Origin: Streptomyces halobius
Lineage (GTDB): Bacteria; Actinomycetota; Actinomycetes; Streptomycetales; Streptomycetaceae
Direction of reading: 5' to 3'
DNA: 64,000 nucleotides
Assembly: GCF_023277745.1 (NCBI RefSeq)
Contig: NZ_CP086322.1
Coordinates: 5,766,001 to 5,830,000 of the forward strand
Part shown: positions 25,561 to 33,160 of the stretch, one piece after another
Layout: the number at the start of each line of letters is the position of its first letter
Position numbering within the stretch: the stretch's first letter is position 1
Notes under the pieces: generated by a model
What the model saw: only the letters and a program-made list of their open reading frames with translations
What the model was told of the DNA's origin: nothing
The model's database searches: none
Translations under genes and position numbers: made by a program

Positions 25561-26355
25561 GTGGCGACACTCAATACCATTCAACGTTCAGGATCGCGTT
25601 TTTACGTGGACCCGAAAAGCGGCGAAAAGGCGCCGGGCGTGACCTCGATTCTGTCCATGCTCCCAAAGGGGTTCCTTCAGTTCTGGGCAGCCAAGGAGGT
25701 GGCCACGGCGGCCGTGGACAACATCGGGCCCCTGGTGGGCCTGGCGATGACCGACCGCTCCGGCGCCATCGACTATCTGAAGGGGGCGCCCCGGCGGGTC
25801 ACCCGGCATGCGGCTGACATTGGGTCGGACGCTCACGATGTGTTCGAACGCCTCGCCCGTGGTGAGTCCGTGACCCGTGTCCACCCGGATCTCCGCTCCT
25901 ACGCCGATCACTTCCGGGAGTTCCTTGACACCGTCCAGCCGGAGTTCCTGTTCCTGGAAGATGCGGTGTGGAGCGATGAGCACAACTATGCCGGGTCGTT
26001 CGACGCAATCGCCAAGATCGGTGGGGAGGTTGTGGTTCTGGACTGGAAGACCACCCGCTCCGGCGTCCATGAGGAAGTCGCCCTACAGCTCTCTGCGTAC
26101 GCGAACGCGGATCGCATAGTCCGGGCTGACACGGGGGAGTCCGTGCCCGTGCCGGCCATCGACGCGGCGGCGGTCGTCCATGTGCGCCCGGAGGGCTGGA
26201 AGCTGGTCCCCGTCCGGCACACGCCGGAGCTGTTCGACGTGTTCGTCCACTTGCGGGCCGTATTCGAGTGGGAACGCACGTTGAAGCGGGGAATAATTGG
26301 CCGCGCCGTTGCCTCCGGTGGGGAAATGGAGACCGGCACGCAGCGGCGAGCGTAA
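25561..26355 (+). CDS. PD-(D/E)XK nuclease (RecB/Cas4-like)
   Basis: 264 aa; GTG start. Conserved order: HAADIGSDAHDVFERLARGE, then GSFDAIAKIGGEVVVLDWKT (the D ... D-x-K metal site) and VALQLSAYANADR (QxxxY motif). This is the RecB-type exonuclease arrangement of many phage recombination modules. It probably processes DNA ends during replication or recombination. First gene of the early rightward group. Confidence 0.83.
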   Translation: MATLNTIQRSGSRFYVDPKSGEKAPGVTSILSMLPKGFLQFWAAKEVATAAVDNIGPLVGLAMTDRSGAIDYLKGAPRRVTRHAADIGSDAHDVFERLARGESVTRVHPDLRSYADHFREFLDTVQPEFLFLEDAVWSDEHNYAGSFDAIAKIGGEVVVLDWKTTRSGVHEEVALQLSAYANADRIVRADTGESVPVPAIDAAAVVHVRPEGWKLVPVRHTPELFDVFVHLRAVFEWERTLKRGIIGRAVASGGEMETGTQRRA

Positions 26356-26370
26356 CGCGCGGGAGGGCCC

Positions 26371-26390
26371 GTCACGGCCCCCAGTGCATG
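26371..26390 (+). repeat. 20-bp early repeat, copy 2
   Basis: GTCACGGCCCCCAGTGCATG, identical to the copy at 34875. In the 117-bp gap between the nuclease and gp3-like genes, directly before a terminator. Confidence 0.85.
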
Positions 26391-26402
26391 GAATTAGCGA
26401 GA

Positions 26403-26431
26403 GGTCCGGCGGCCATACGCCGGGCCTTTTT
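26403..26431 (+). terminator. terminator before gp3-like gene
   Basis: GGTCCGGCG-GCCATA-CGCCGGGCC followed by TTTTT. A classic intrinsic terminator. Together with copy 2 of the 20-bp repeat it forms a stop-and-restart point. Confidence 0.85.
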
Positions 26432-26472
26432 GCTCCCTGATTCCAAGCGATTCCCCAAGGAGCGCCCACAGC

Positions 26473-27210
26473 ATGGCTCGCACCCTCCGCGTGTTCGACA
26501 ACGACCCCTCCGCCCGACCCAAGGTCTACAGCTCCGATTTCGTCGGACGGTTCCGAGCCGGGCAGAAACTCAACGGGCGCCCGGTGGGTCTGTCTGCCTG
26601 GCGGATCACGACCGGAGACCCCGAGGTGGGCAAGGCCGTGGCGAATCTGTACGGAGGCATACCCCAGTCGTGGGAGACCACCAAGGAGGACTCCTTGGAG
26701 GTGCTGACCGACGCGGACACCGTGAAGGTCATCGTGGACGGCCCCGACGCCGTGTCGTTCCGCATGGCTCTCTACGGCATGACCGGCAAGCCCATCCACG
26801 CGTGTGACGGCGTGGAGTTCATCGACACTGAGGACCCGCGCGTGGGCCAGCCGTGCGGCTGCCCCCAGACGCTCCAGGAGCGCAAGGCGGGCGCCAAGGC
26901 GGGCCACGGCCCGAAGCCGGACCAGCGGATTGAATTCCGCCTGGCGGATGACCCGGAGCTGGGCCGCTTCAGGCTCATGACCGGCTCGTGGGACTTCATG
27001 AAGTCGATCGAGACGGTGTGGCGGGAGCTGGAGGCCGTCGGCGGCCCCGCCCTGTGCACGCTCAAGCTCGAACTGGTCGAGTTCCAGACCAAGAGCGGCG
27101 TGGACGTGACGTACCGGAAGCCGGTCCTTCAGGTCCACGGTCGTGTCCCCCAGGACGTAGGCGCGGCGCTCCCCTCCCTGGCCAAGCACGTGGAGGAGCC
27201 GCCGTTTTGA
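26473..27210 (+). CDS. gp3-like recombination directionality factor
   Basis: 245 aa, close to the length of phiC31/phiBT1 gp3. The N-terminus ARTLRVFDNDPSARPKVYSS and DFVGRFRAGQKLNGRPVGL, then GDPEVGKAVANLYGGIPQSW, look like that family, recognised from memory rather than search. In phiC31, gp3 binds the serine integrase and turns it from integration to excision. Here it lies 24 kb from int in the early module, so it would be made only after induction. A DNA-metabolism protein is the alternative; gp3 relatives in other phages have such roles. Confidence 0.75.
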   Translation: MARTLRVFDNDPSARPKVYSSDFVGRFRAGQKLNGRPVGLSAWRITTGDPEVGKAVANLYGGIPQSWETTKEDSLEVLTDADTVKVIVDGPDAVSFRMALYGMTGKPIHACDGVEFIDTEDPRVGQPCGCPQTLQERKAGAKAGHGPKPDQRIEFRLADDPELGRFRLMTGSWDFMKSIETVWRELEAVGGPALCTLKLELVEFQTKSGVDVTYRKPVLQVHGRVPQDVGAALPSLAKHVEEPPF

Positions 27211-27250
27211 TCACTCACCGCTAGGCCGGCGGTGAACACCGCGTGACCAG

Positions 27251-27281
27251 CGGGGCCAGGCCCACTACGGGCCTGGCCCCG
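27251..27281 (+). terminator. perfect hairpin after gp3-like gene
   Basis: CGGGGCCAGGCCC-ACTAC-GGGCCTGGCCCCG, a 13-bp perfect stem without T-run. A second smaller inverted repeat (CACCG/CGGTG) lies just upstream. Confidence 0.75.
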
Positions 27282-27313
27282 CCCCATTCCAAGACAAGAC
27301 AGAGGAGAGACGC

Positions 27314-27595
27314 GTGGCGAAGCGTGGCCACATTCACGATTTCACGGGTCAGGAGATCCGCGAGGGGGACACCCTGGTCTACGCGGCCCGGCGCGGGAAC
27401 TCCGTCCGGATGGTGGAGGCCACAGTCCTGCGGACCTATACCGAGAACTACAAGGGCCGCGTTCTGCCCATGCTGAAGGTCCGGCCCACCGGCAACGAGA
27501 GCGGCTGGGTCAAGCGCTCCACGTTCCGTGTGGAGACGGTGGCGGCCGAACACGTCGCCGTGACGATCCCGGTGGAGGTCCCGGCCGGTGTCTGA
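27314..27595 (+). CDS. small conserved early protein, unknown
   Basis: 93 aa; GTG with AGGAGAG upstream. Beta-rich: EIREGDTLVYAARRGNSVRM, VRPTGNESGWVKRSTFRV. It resembles small SH3-like proteins that often accompany phage replication genes, but no family is certain. No cysteines or membrane segment. Overlaps the start of the next tiny gene by eight bases. Confidence 0.65.
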   Translation: MAKRGHIHDFTGQEIREGDTLVYAARRGNSVRMVEATVLRTYTENYKGRVLPMLKVRPTGNESGWVKRSTFRVETVAAEHVAVTIPVEVPAGV

Positions 27596-27698
27596 CGTGA
27601 TCCTGGTCCTGGCGGTTGTCTCCATGGTGGCCGTTGTCTTCCTGGCGCTGGTCCTTAGTCTCCTGATCGCTCGCGTGACCCGCCGGAGCCGCCGGTGA
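27588..27698 (+). CDS. tiny membrane protein, 36 aa
   Basis: Reads SDVILVLAVVSMVAVVFLA then LVLSLLIARVTRRSRR: one long membrane span with a basic cytoplasmic tail. GTG at 27588 overlaps the preceding stop, and its own stop overlaps the next start (GTGA), so it is bracketed by coupled genes and is probably real. Function unknown. Confidence 0.6.
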   Translation: MSDVILVLAVVSMVAVVFLALVLSLLIARVTRRSRR

Positions 27699-28090
27699 AC
27701 AACCCCAACAAGCAGAAGGGGACCACCTGGGAGCGGGCGGTCCGGCACTACCTGAACACTGCCCTTGGCCAGTACGTCGATCACTGGCAGGACGCGGCGT
27801 ACCCATGGAAGGACCCCCACGACCCGGATAACGTCACCCGCCCCGCCCAGACTGGCATCAAGGACGTGGGAGACCTCCACGCCAGGCCGTTCGTCCTGGA
27901 GTGCAAGGCGGAGAAGTCCATCCGCCTGGCCGACTACGTACGCCAAGCCAACCGGGAGGCCGTGAACGCCGGGTTCCCGTACGGCGTGGCCGTCGTGAAG
28001 GCCCCGCGTCGGCGCGTGGAGGACGCGTACGCGGTCATGGACCTGGTGACGTTCGGGCGTGTCCTCCAGGCCCTCCGCAATCTCGACTGA
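27695..28090 (+). CDS. Holliday junction resolvase-like nuclease
   Basis: 131 aa. NKQKGTTWERAVRHYLN at the start (Hjc/Hje-like KGxxxE), then GIKDVGDLHARPFVLECKAE, giving the PD-(D/E)XK metal site D ... E-C-K. Small nucleases of this type in phage early regions resolve branched DNA before packaging. GTG start overlaps the tiny membrane gene. Confidence 0.82.
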   Translation: MNNPNKQKGTTWERAVRHYLNTALGQYVDHWQDAAYPWKDPHDPDNVTRPAQTGIKDVGDLHARPFVLECKAEKSIRLADYVRQANREAVNAGFPYGVAVVKAPRRRVEDAYAVMDLVTFGRVLQALRNLD

Positions 28091-28101
28091 CCCCCCATCC
28101 G

Positions 28102-28148
28102 CGGGCGTGTCACGGACCCCAGTGCATGGGGCCGGACACGCCCGTTTT
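28102..28148 (+). terminator. terminator enclosing repeat copy 3
   Basis: CGGGCGTGTC pairs with GACACGCCCG, followed by TTTT. The 20-bp repeat (28109-28128) starts in the left arm and fills the loop. Confidence 0.8.
28109..28128 (+). repeat. 20-bp early repeat, copy 3
   Basis: GTCACGGACCCCAGTGCATG; one difference from copy 2. Inside the terminator hairpin, 40 bp before the primase start. Confidence 0.85.
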
Positions 28149-28168
28149 GCATTGGAGGAGAGACGACG

Positions 28169-30601
28169 TTGCGTAAGGACCTTGCCCAGTTCCTGGCCCG
28201 CTTCCCGGAAGTGGTGGAGGAGCGTGGGGAGTACGGCGTCCCCTGCCCCGTGCACGATGACCAGCGCCCCTCCCTGTTCTTCCGCCTCAAGGAGGACGGC
28301 CGGCTCCTGATGCGGTGCTGGGCGGGGTGTTCCCGTGACGCCATCCTGGCGGCTCTGGGCATGCGGGCGTCGGACCTGTTCGACTGGACCCCTGGGGCAG
28401 GGGTGAAGGCGTCGGCCAAGCCGGTGCCCGGCGCTCTGGATACCGGCGCCCTCGCGGCCCTAGCCCAGTACGTGGACACCACGAACGTGGCGTTCCTGGA
28501 CCCGGAGCACCCAGAGGCCCGGGACTACGTACTCCAGCGCTTTGGCCTGGACGCGGAGCGCGCGGTGGACCTCGGCCTGGGCCTGGACTACCCGGGCCTG
28601 GACGACCGGTTCACCTACCGCTCTACCGGCTACCTGCGCCACCCTCGCTTGACGGTCCCGCTGTGCGACTTCAACGGCAGGCCCCGGGGCCTCCAGGGCC
28701 GGGACCTGACCGGCCACTGTCCGGCCCGGTGGCTTTCCATCGTTTCACCGGAAGGAAGTGCGTGGGCCAAATACGGCGCCCTGCGGGCCCGTTCCGGCTA
28801 TGACACGGTGCTGGTCACTGAGGGTCCCGCCGACGGTCTCACGGCCCTGGCCGTCGGGTACGACGTGGTGATGGTGCGTGGCGCGGGCCTCGCCCGTAAC
28901 GCGGCCTTGGTGGAGGAGCTGGCGGCGGGCCTGGGGGACCGGGACGTGGTGCTGGCCGGGGACCGGGACAACGCGGGGGCCGCGTTCACTGACGCCCTGG
29001 CGGACGCGTTGGTCCGGGCCGGGGTCATGGTCCGGAAACTGGAGATCTCGACGGCCGGGGACGATCTGGCCGACTGGCGGGCCCGTGCCCCGGAGGCGTT
29101 CCCCGGCCAGCTCCACGCGGCCGTCCGCCGGGCGGTCCTCCACACCGTGGACATGGAGCCGGAGGTGGAATCCGCGGTGGCCCCGCAGGAGCCGGAGCCG
29201 GACGTGACGTTCCCGCTCACCGACCTGGGCAATGCGGAGAGGCTGTTTCGCCAACTCGGCGGGCATGTCCGGATGGTGCCGGGCGTGGGCGTGTTCAAGT
29301 GGCACGGTCGGCACTGGGCCCAGGTCCCACAGGAAGCGCTGTATGCGGACGTTCGGCGGGTGGTGAAGGCCATGGCCAGCGAACCGGGCCACGATCCGGA
29401 GAAGCTGTCCAAACACCTGGTGAACTCGCAGAATGCAAGCAAGGTCAAGGGGATGGTGGAGATGCTGTCTTCCATCCCCGGTGTGTACGCCACCGTGGAG
29501 CAGTTCGACGCGGCCCCTCACCTCCTGGCGTTCGCGAACGGAGTGGTGGACCTGCGCACGGGCCAGCTCCGGGAGGCGGACCCGGCCGACATGAACACAT
29601 TTTTCGTGGACGTGGCGTACCGGCCGGAGGCCCAAGCCCCGCGCTGGGAACGGTTTTTGCAGGAGTGCCACCCGTCGTGTGAGGCCATGCCGGCCTTTCT
29701 GCAGCGACTCACCGGCTACGGCATCAGCGGGTACGGCGTGGAGCGGATATTCGTGATGCACGTGGGCCCGACAACCAACGGGAAGACGACGTTCACCACG
29801 GCTCTGGAGAACGTGTTCCGGGAGGCCGTGAAGCGGGCGGACGCGAGCCTGTTCCAAAAGCGCCGCGAGTCCGGCGGGCCGCGCGCGGACGTGGTGGGCC
29901 TGCGGGGCCGACGGCTGGTGATCTCCTCCGAGTGGCCTGCGAACATGCCTTTGGACCAAGCCCTGATGAAGGCGGTCACGGGGGATCAGACCATCACGGC
30001 CCGAGGCGTTTACGCACGGAGTGAAATCACATTCAAGCCGGTGTGTCTGGTCCAGGTGGACACCAACTATGTGCCCGACGTTGACGCCACGGACGCCGCC
30101 CTGTGGCAACGCGTTCGTGTCGTCCCGTGGGGCGAGGATTTCCGGGGGCGGGAGGACCGCCACCTCCAGGCCACGCTTCGCCAGGAGCGGGAGGGCATCG
30201 CGGCATGGGCCGTGAGAGGCGCAGTGGCCTGGTTCAAGGCGTATGAAAGCGGCCGGGGCCTGGAGTTCCCGGCGGCCGTGGAGTCGCGCACGGCGCACTA
30301 CCGGGACAGCTCCCACCCGTTGAGCGGTTTCATCGGGGAGGAGTTCGAGGTCCAGGCGGGTTCGCAGGTCTCCCGGTCGGAGACCTGGGACCGCTACCGC
30401 TCGTGGGTGGAGGAGTGCGGCATCCGCCACCCGATGACCCGCAACAAGTTCTACGACGCTTTGAGGACCTTCCCGGGTGTGCGGGAGAAGAAGTCTTACG
30501 GGGTGTTCGTCATGGAGAACCTGGCCGACTGCCGCGCGGTGTCACGCGGCCCAGTGCATGGGGGTGAGACGGACATATTCGGCCAGGCCAAGGCGGTCTA
30601 G
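28169..30601 (+). CDS. primase-helicase (Toprim + D5/SF3 helicase)
   Basis: 810 aa; TTG start with GGAGGAG upstream. Order: CHC2-type zinc finger (CPVHDD ... MRCWAGCS, residues 25-55), Toprim domain (VLVTEGPADGLTALAVG with Glu, and VVLAGDRDNAGAAF with DxD, about 210-275), then a D5/phage P4-type region and an SF3 helicase P-loop GPTTNGKTTFTTAL (about 530) followed by LVISSEWPANMPLDQALMK. It primes and unwinds DNA at the fork. The same fusion is found in phiC31-like phages. Confidence 0.92.
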   Translation: MRKDLAQFLARFPEVVEERGEYGVPCPVHDDQRPSLFFRLKEDGRLLMRCWAGCSRDAILAALGMRASDLFDWTPGAGVKASAKPVPGALDTGALAALAQYVDTTNVAFLDPEHPEARDYVLQRFGLDAERAVDLGLGLDYPGLDDRFTYRSTGYLRHPRLTVPLCDFNGRPRGLQGRDLTGHCPARWLSIVSPEGSAWAKYGALRARSGYDTVLVTEGPADGLTALAVGYDVVMVRGAGLARNAALVEELAAGLGDRDVVLAGDRDNAGAAFTDALADALVRAGVMVRKLEISTAGDDLADWRARAPEAFPGQLHAAVRRAVLHTVDMEPEVESAVAPQEPEPDVTFPLTDLGNAERLFRQLGGHVRMVPGVGVFKWHGRHWAQVPQEALYADVRRVVKAMASEPGHDPEKLSKHLVNSQNASKVKGMVEMLSSIPGVYATVEQFDAAPHLLAFANGVVDLRTGQLREADPADMNTFFVDVAYRPEAQAPRWERFLQECHPSCEAMPAFLQRLTGYGISGYGVERIFVMHVGPTTNGKTTFTTALENVFREAVKRADASLFQKRRESGGPRADVVGLRGRRLVISSEWPANMPLDQALMKAVTGDQTITARGVYARSEITFKPVCLVQVDTNYVPDVDATDAALWQRVRVVPWGEDFRGREDRHLQATLRQEREGIAAWAVRGAVAWFKAYESGRGLEFPAAVESRTAHYRDSSHPLSGFIGEEFEVQAGSQVSRSETWDRYRSWVEECGIRHPMTRNKFYDALRTFPGVREKKSYGVFVMENLADCRAVSRGPVHGGETDIFGQAKAV
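30541..30560 (+). repeat. 20-bp early repeat, copy 4 (inside primase 3' end)
   Basis: GTCACGCGGCCCAGTGCATG; two to three changes from consensus. The only copy inside a gene, encoding the last residues of the primase. It lies 158 bp before the polymerase start. Confidence 0.7.
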
Positions 30602-30614
30602 GCACACGTTAGTT

Positions 30615-30646
30615 GGGGGCTGGCCCGGTTGGGTCGGCCCCCTTTT
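30615..30646 (+). terminator. terminator after primase
   Basis: GGGGGCTGGCCC-GGTT-GGGTCGGCCCCC followed by TTTT. Confidence 0.85.
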
Positions 30647-30652
30647 GTGTGT

Positions 30653-30691
30653 CACGGAGCGTTGGGCCGGCGGCCGACAGAGCGTGACGGA
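30653..30691. promoter_or_regulatory. dyad element, copy 3 of 3 (opposite strand)
   Basis: GTCACGGAGCGTTGGGCC ... GCGTGACGG. Read on the minus strand it matches the order of 15693-15729, ending CGCTCCGTGAC. It lies directly before the polymerase start. Confidence 0.45.
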
Positions 30692-30698
30692 GCGCCGC

Positions 30699-32561
30699 GT
30701 GAAGACTTACCGCCACACCCTCGCCGGGGACGTGACGACCATCCATGCGTTGGAGACGGACGACGACGCCCGGGAGGCCCGGGAATGGCTCACGGCTCAT
30801 CAGCCACGGTCCCTCGCGCTGGACACGGAGACCACGGGCTTGGACACCTTCAGCCCAGGGCACCGACTCCGGACGGTGCAGTATGGCGACCGGGACACGG
30901 CGTTCGTCGTTCCCTTCGAGCGGGGCGGACCGTTCGCGGACGTGGCGCGGACCGTGGTCACGCGGTGCCCGGAGCTGGTGATCCATAACGCCGCCTATGA
31001 CCTGTTGGTCTTGGACCGCCACGGCGTGGCCCCTCTGGAGGCCGTCGCGCCCCGAGTCCGGGACACCAAGATCCTGGCCCACCTGTCCGACAGTCGCCAG
31101 GACTTTGAGGGCGGCGTGGGGGTCAGCCTCAAACCGTTGTCCGCCTGGTACGTGGACCCGGCGGCCCCCGACACCCAAAAGGGCCTGACCCGCGTTTTCC
31201 ACGCTCACGGCCTGACAAAGGAAACCGGCTGGGCCGGGGTCCCGTACGAGGACGAGACGTACCAGCGCTACGCCGGTTTGGACGTGCTCCTGGCCGCCCG
31301 CCTCCGCCCCCACCTGGAACAGGAGCTGGAACGCCATGGCATCCCGGACGTGCTGGTGGAGTTCGAGCACCGGCTCATGGCCATATGCGCGGCCCTGGAA
31401 CGCCGGGGGATGCTCCTGGACGTGCCGTACACGGAGGGCCTGGTGGGCCGGCTCCAGGAGGCGGCGGAGCGCCACGCGGCCAAGGCCGCGAGGTACGGCG
31501 TGGAGAACGTCAACTCTGACCGCCAGGTGGCCGCTGCGCTCCAAGGCATGGGGGAGCAGTGGGAGGAGCGCACCGACTCCGGCGCCCTCTCCGTCGCCAA
31601 GGAAGTGCTGTTGCCCCTGGCGGACCTGAACGACAAGTGGGAGCGGCTGAACGTCCGCACCCCCAACCCGTTGGCGGACGCCGTGCTCCACGCAAAGCGC
31701 GCGGGCCGGTGGCGCAAGTCATACGCCCTGGCCATGCTGGAGCGCCGGGACGCCGGAGACCGCGTACACCCGAAGATCAACACACTGGGCGCCAAGACGG
31801 CCCGCGCGTCGGTGTCGGACCCGCCGTTCCAGCAGCTTCCTTCCAAAGGCTGGGAGATCCGCCGCTCCGTGATTGCGGAGCCGGGAAACGTGTACTTCAG
31901 CGTGGACCAATCGTCGGTGGAGCTGGTCGTCCTGGCCGCCCTCTCACAAGAACCGCGCATGTGTGACGCGATCCGAGGCGGCAGGAACTTGCACGATCAC
32001 ACGGCCACGTTGATGTTCGGAGCCGAGTTCACGAAGCACCAGCGCGGCCTTGCCAAAGTCGCGGGCCTGGGGACCTCCTACCAGGGTGGGGCCAAGACCC
32101 TCGCGAAGCAGACCGGGCTATCGGTGGAGGTTATGCGGGACACCCTGGCCCGCTACGCCAAGGCGTACCCGGGAATCAAGCGATGGGCCCGCGGCCTCCA
32201 GCGCCACGCCTTGGCGAACAACTGCGAGATCCGCACGCCCTCCGGCCGGCGCCTGGTCCTCGACCGGGACAAGCTCTATAAGGGCGTGGCTTACATGTGC
32301 CAGTCAACGGCGCGGGACACGATGGGTCAGGCGCTCATCGACCTTCAGGACAAGGGCCTGACCCAGTATCTAAACCTGTGGGTGCATGACGAAGCGCTGG
32401 GCACGGCCCCGGAAACGGAGGCGGCCGACATTGCCCGGGAGGTAGCGGAGACGGTCCGCATGGACCTGTTCGGTGTTCCTATCGGCACGGATGCGGAGGT
32501 TTACGGTCGTACGTGGGCTGGCGGCTACGGCCTTCCGCCAGAGTGGGCCCCAGCCGCCTAA
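30699..32561 (+). CDS. family A DNA polymerase (PolI-like)
   Basis: 620 aa from GTG at 30699 with GGAG eight bases before; an earlier GTG at 30684 is possible. The N-terminal 3'-5' exonuclease has DTETTGLDTF (Exo I), VIHNAAYDLLVLD (Exo II) and YAGLDVLLAARL (Exo III). The polymerase part has INTLGAKTARASVSDPPFQQ (motif around 360), VDQSSVELVVLAALS (motif A, Asp-Gln-Ser rather than Asp-Tyr-Ser), the O-helix-like KVAGLGTSYQGG, and LWVHDEALG (motif C, His-Asp-Glu). It copies the phage genome. No 5'-nuclease domain. Confidence 0.93.
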   Translation: MKTYRHTLAGDVTTIHALETDDDAREAREWLTAHQPRSLALDTETTGLDTFSPGHRLRTVQYGDRDTAFVVPFERGGPFADVARTVVTRCPELVIHNAAYDLLVLDRHGVAPLEAVAPRVRDTKILAHLSDSRQDFEGGVGVSLKPLSAWYVDPAAPDTQKGLTRVFHAHGLTKETGWAGVPYEDETYQRYAGLDVLLAARLRPHLEQELERHGIPDVLVEFEHRLMAICAALERRGMLLDVPYTEGLVGRLQEAAERHAAKAARYGVENVNSDRQVAAALQGMGEQWEERTDSGALSVAKEVLLPLADLNDKWERLNVRTPNPLADAVLHAKRAGRWRKSYALAMLERRDAGDRVHPKINTLGAKTARASVSDPPFQQLPSKGWEIRRSVIAEPGNVYFSVDQSSVELVVLAALSQEPRMCDAIRGGRNLHDHTATLMFGAEFTKHQRGLAKVAGLGTSYQGGAKTLAKQTGLSVEVMRDTLARYAKAYPGIKRWARGLQRHALANNCEIRTPSGRRLVLDRDKLYKGVAYMCQSTARDTMGQALIDLQDKGLTQYLNLWVHDEALGTAPETEAADIAREVAETVRMDLFGVPIGTDAEVYGRTWAGGYGLPPEWAPAA

Positions 32562-32591
32562 GTGCGGTCACAGGAGTAAATTGCCTTGTCT

Positions 32592-32616
32592 ATAAGCGCA
32601 TTGCTTATGCGCTTAT
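32592..32616. promoter_or_regulatory. perfect palindrome, candidate operator
   Basis: ATAAGCGCAT - TGCTT - ATGCGCTTAT: two perfect 10-bp half-sites with a 5-bp gap, 31 bp after the polymerase stop. No T-run follows, so a protein site is more likely than a terminator. 32617-32863 holds short open frames in two phases but none with convincing start or composition. Confidence 0.55.
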
Positions 32617-32863
32617 CCGGCTGGGAGGGATTCCGGAGCCTTGTTTGCCTGCGAGACCGGACTTGCCCGCATACGGCGATTGCATCGCGGACCGTGCAGG
32701 GCGAAACGCCATCCGGCATGCGTCGGCCAGCGGCCTTCCCGTGACAATCCTGTACGCCATGCGTGCGTGAAGTTCCATATGTGCAGCGCCAGTTGAGGCT
32801 GTTGGTGCCCGCGAGTAGTGATTTCGAGGCTGTGTTTGCCTGAATCGGAGACGGTTTACTGAC

Positions 32864-32899
32864 AGAGGGGCCCCGCCTGTGCGGGGCCTCTCGCTTTTT
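32864..32899 (+). terminator. terminator after replication genes
   Basis: AGAGGGGCCCCGC-CTGT-GCGGGGCCTCT, then CGCTTTTT. Strong intrinsic terminator. Confidence 0.88.
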
Positions 32900-32902
32900 C
32901 GG

Positions 32903-32998
32903 CCTAGGTGCAGGTATGGCGAGTGATCTACATCTCTTAATGCCTCTTGCGTCACTCGCGCTCATTGATCACGAACTGTCTGGATCCGCCTAGGTGGG
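32903..32998. promoter_or_regulatory. repeat-rich region upstream of TetR-type gene
   Basis: Contains the perfect inverted repeat GCGAGTGA (32919-32926)/TCACTCGC (32952-32959) and two direct copies of GCCTAGGTG, near 32902 and 32989. These could be operators for the following receptor-type regulator. The 33000-33160 stretch is lower in GC than its surroundings and has AAAACCTAC-ACGTTGGT at about 33061-33078, an imperfect inverted arrangement loosely like an autoregulatory element. Confidence 0.4.
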
Positions 32999-33160
32999 GC
33001 TGTGACCTGCGGAAATGTCCAATATCTAGATCATTTCGAGCTCCTTGTTCGATATGCGCCAAAAAACCTACACGTTGGTGATCTCAACGACTCGTTATCT
33101 ACCTTCGTTGGCAGTTCGAACGCACCGCGTAACTCGACGAAGACGAAATGGAGACGTGTA

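Noticed and set aside
32562..32770. Short open frames just after the polymerase, including one rich in Ala and Ile
   Set aside because: No RBS, two phases equally open, and the region carries a palindrome. Too little support for a gene.
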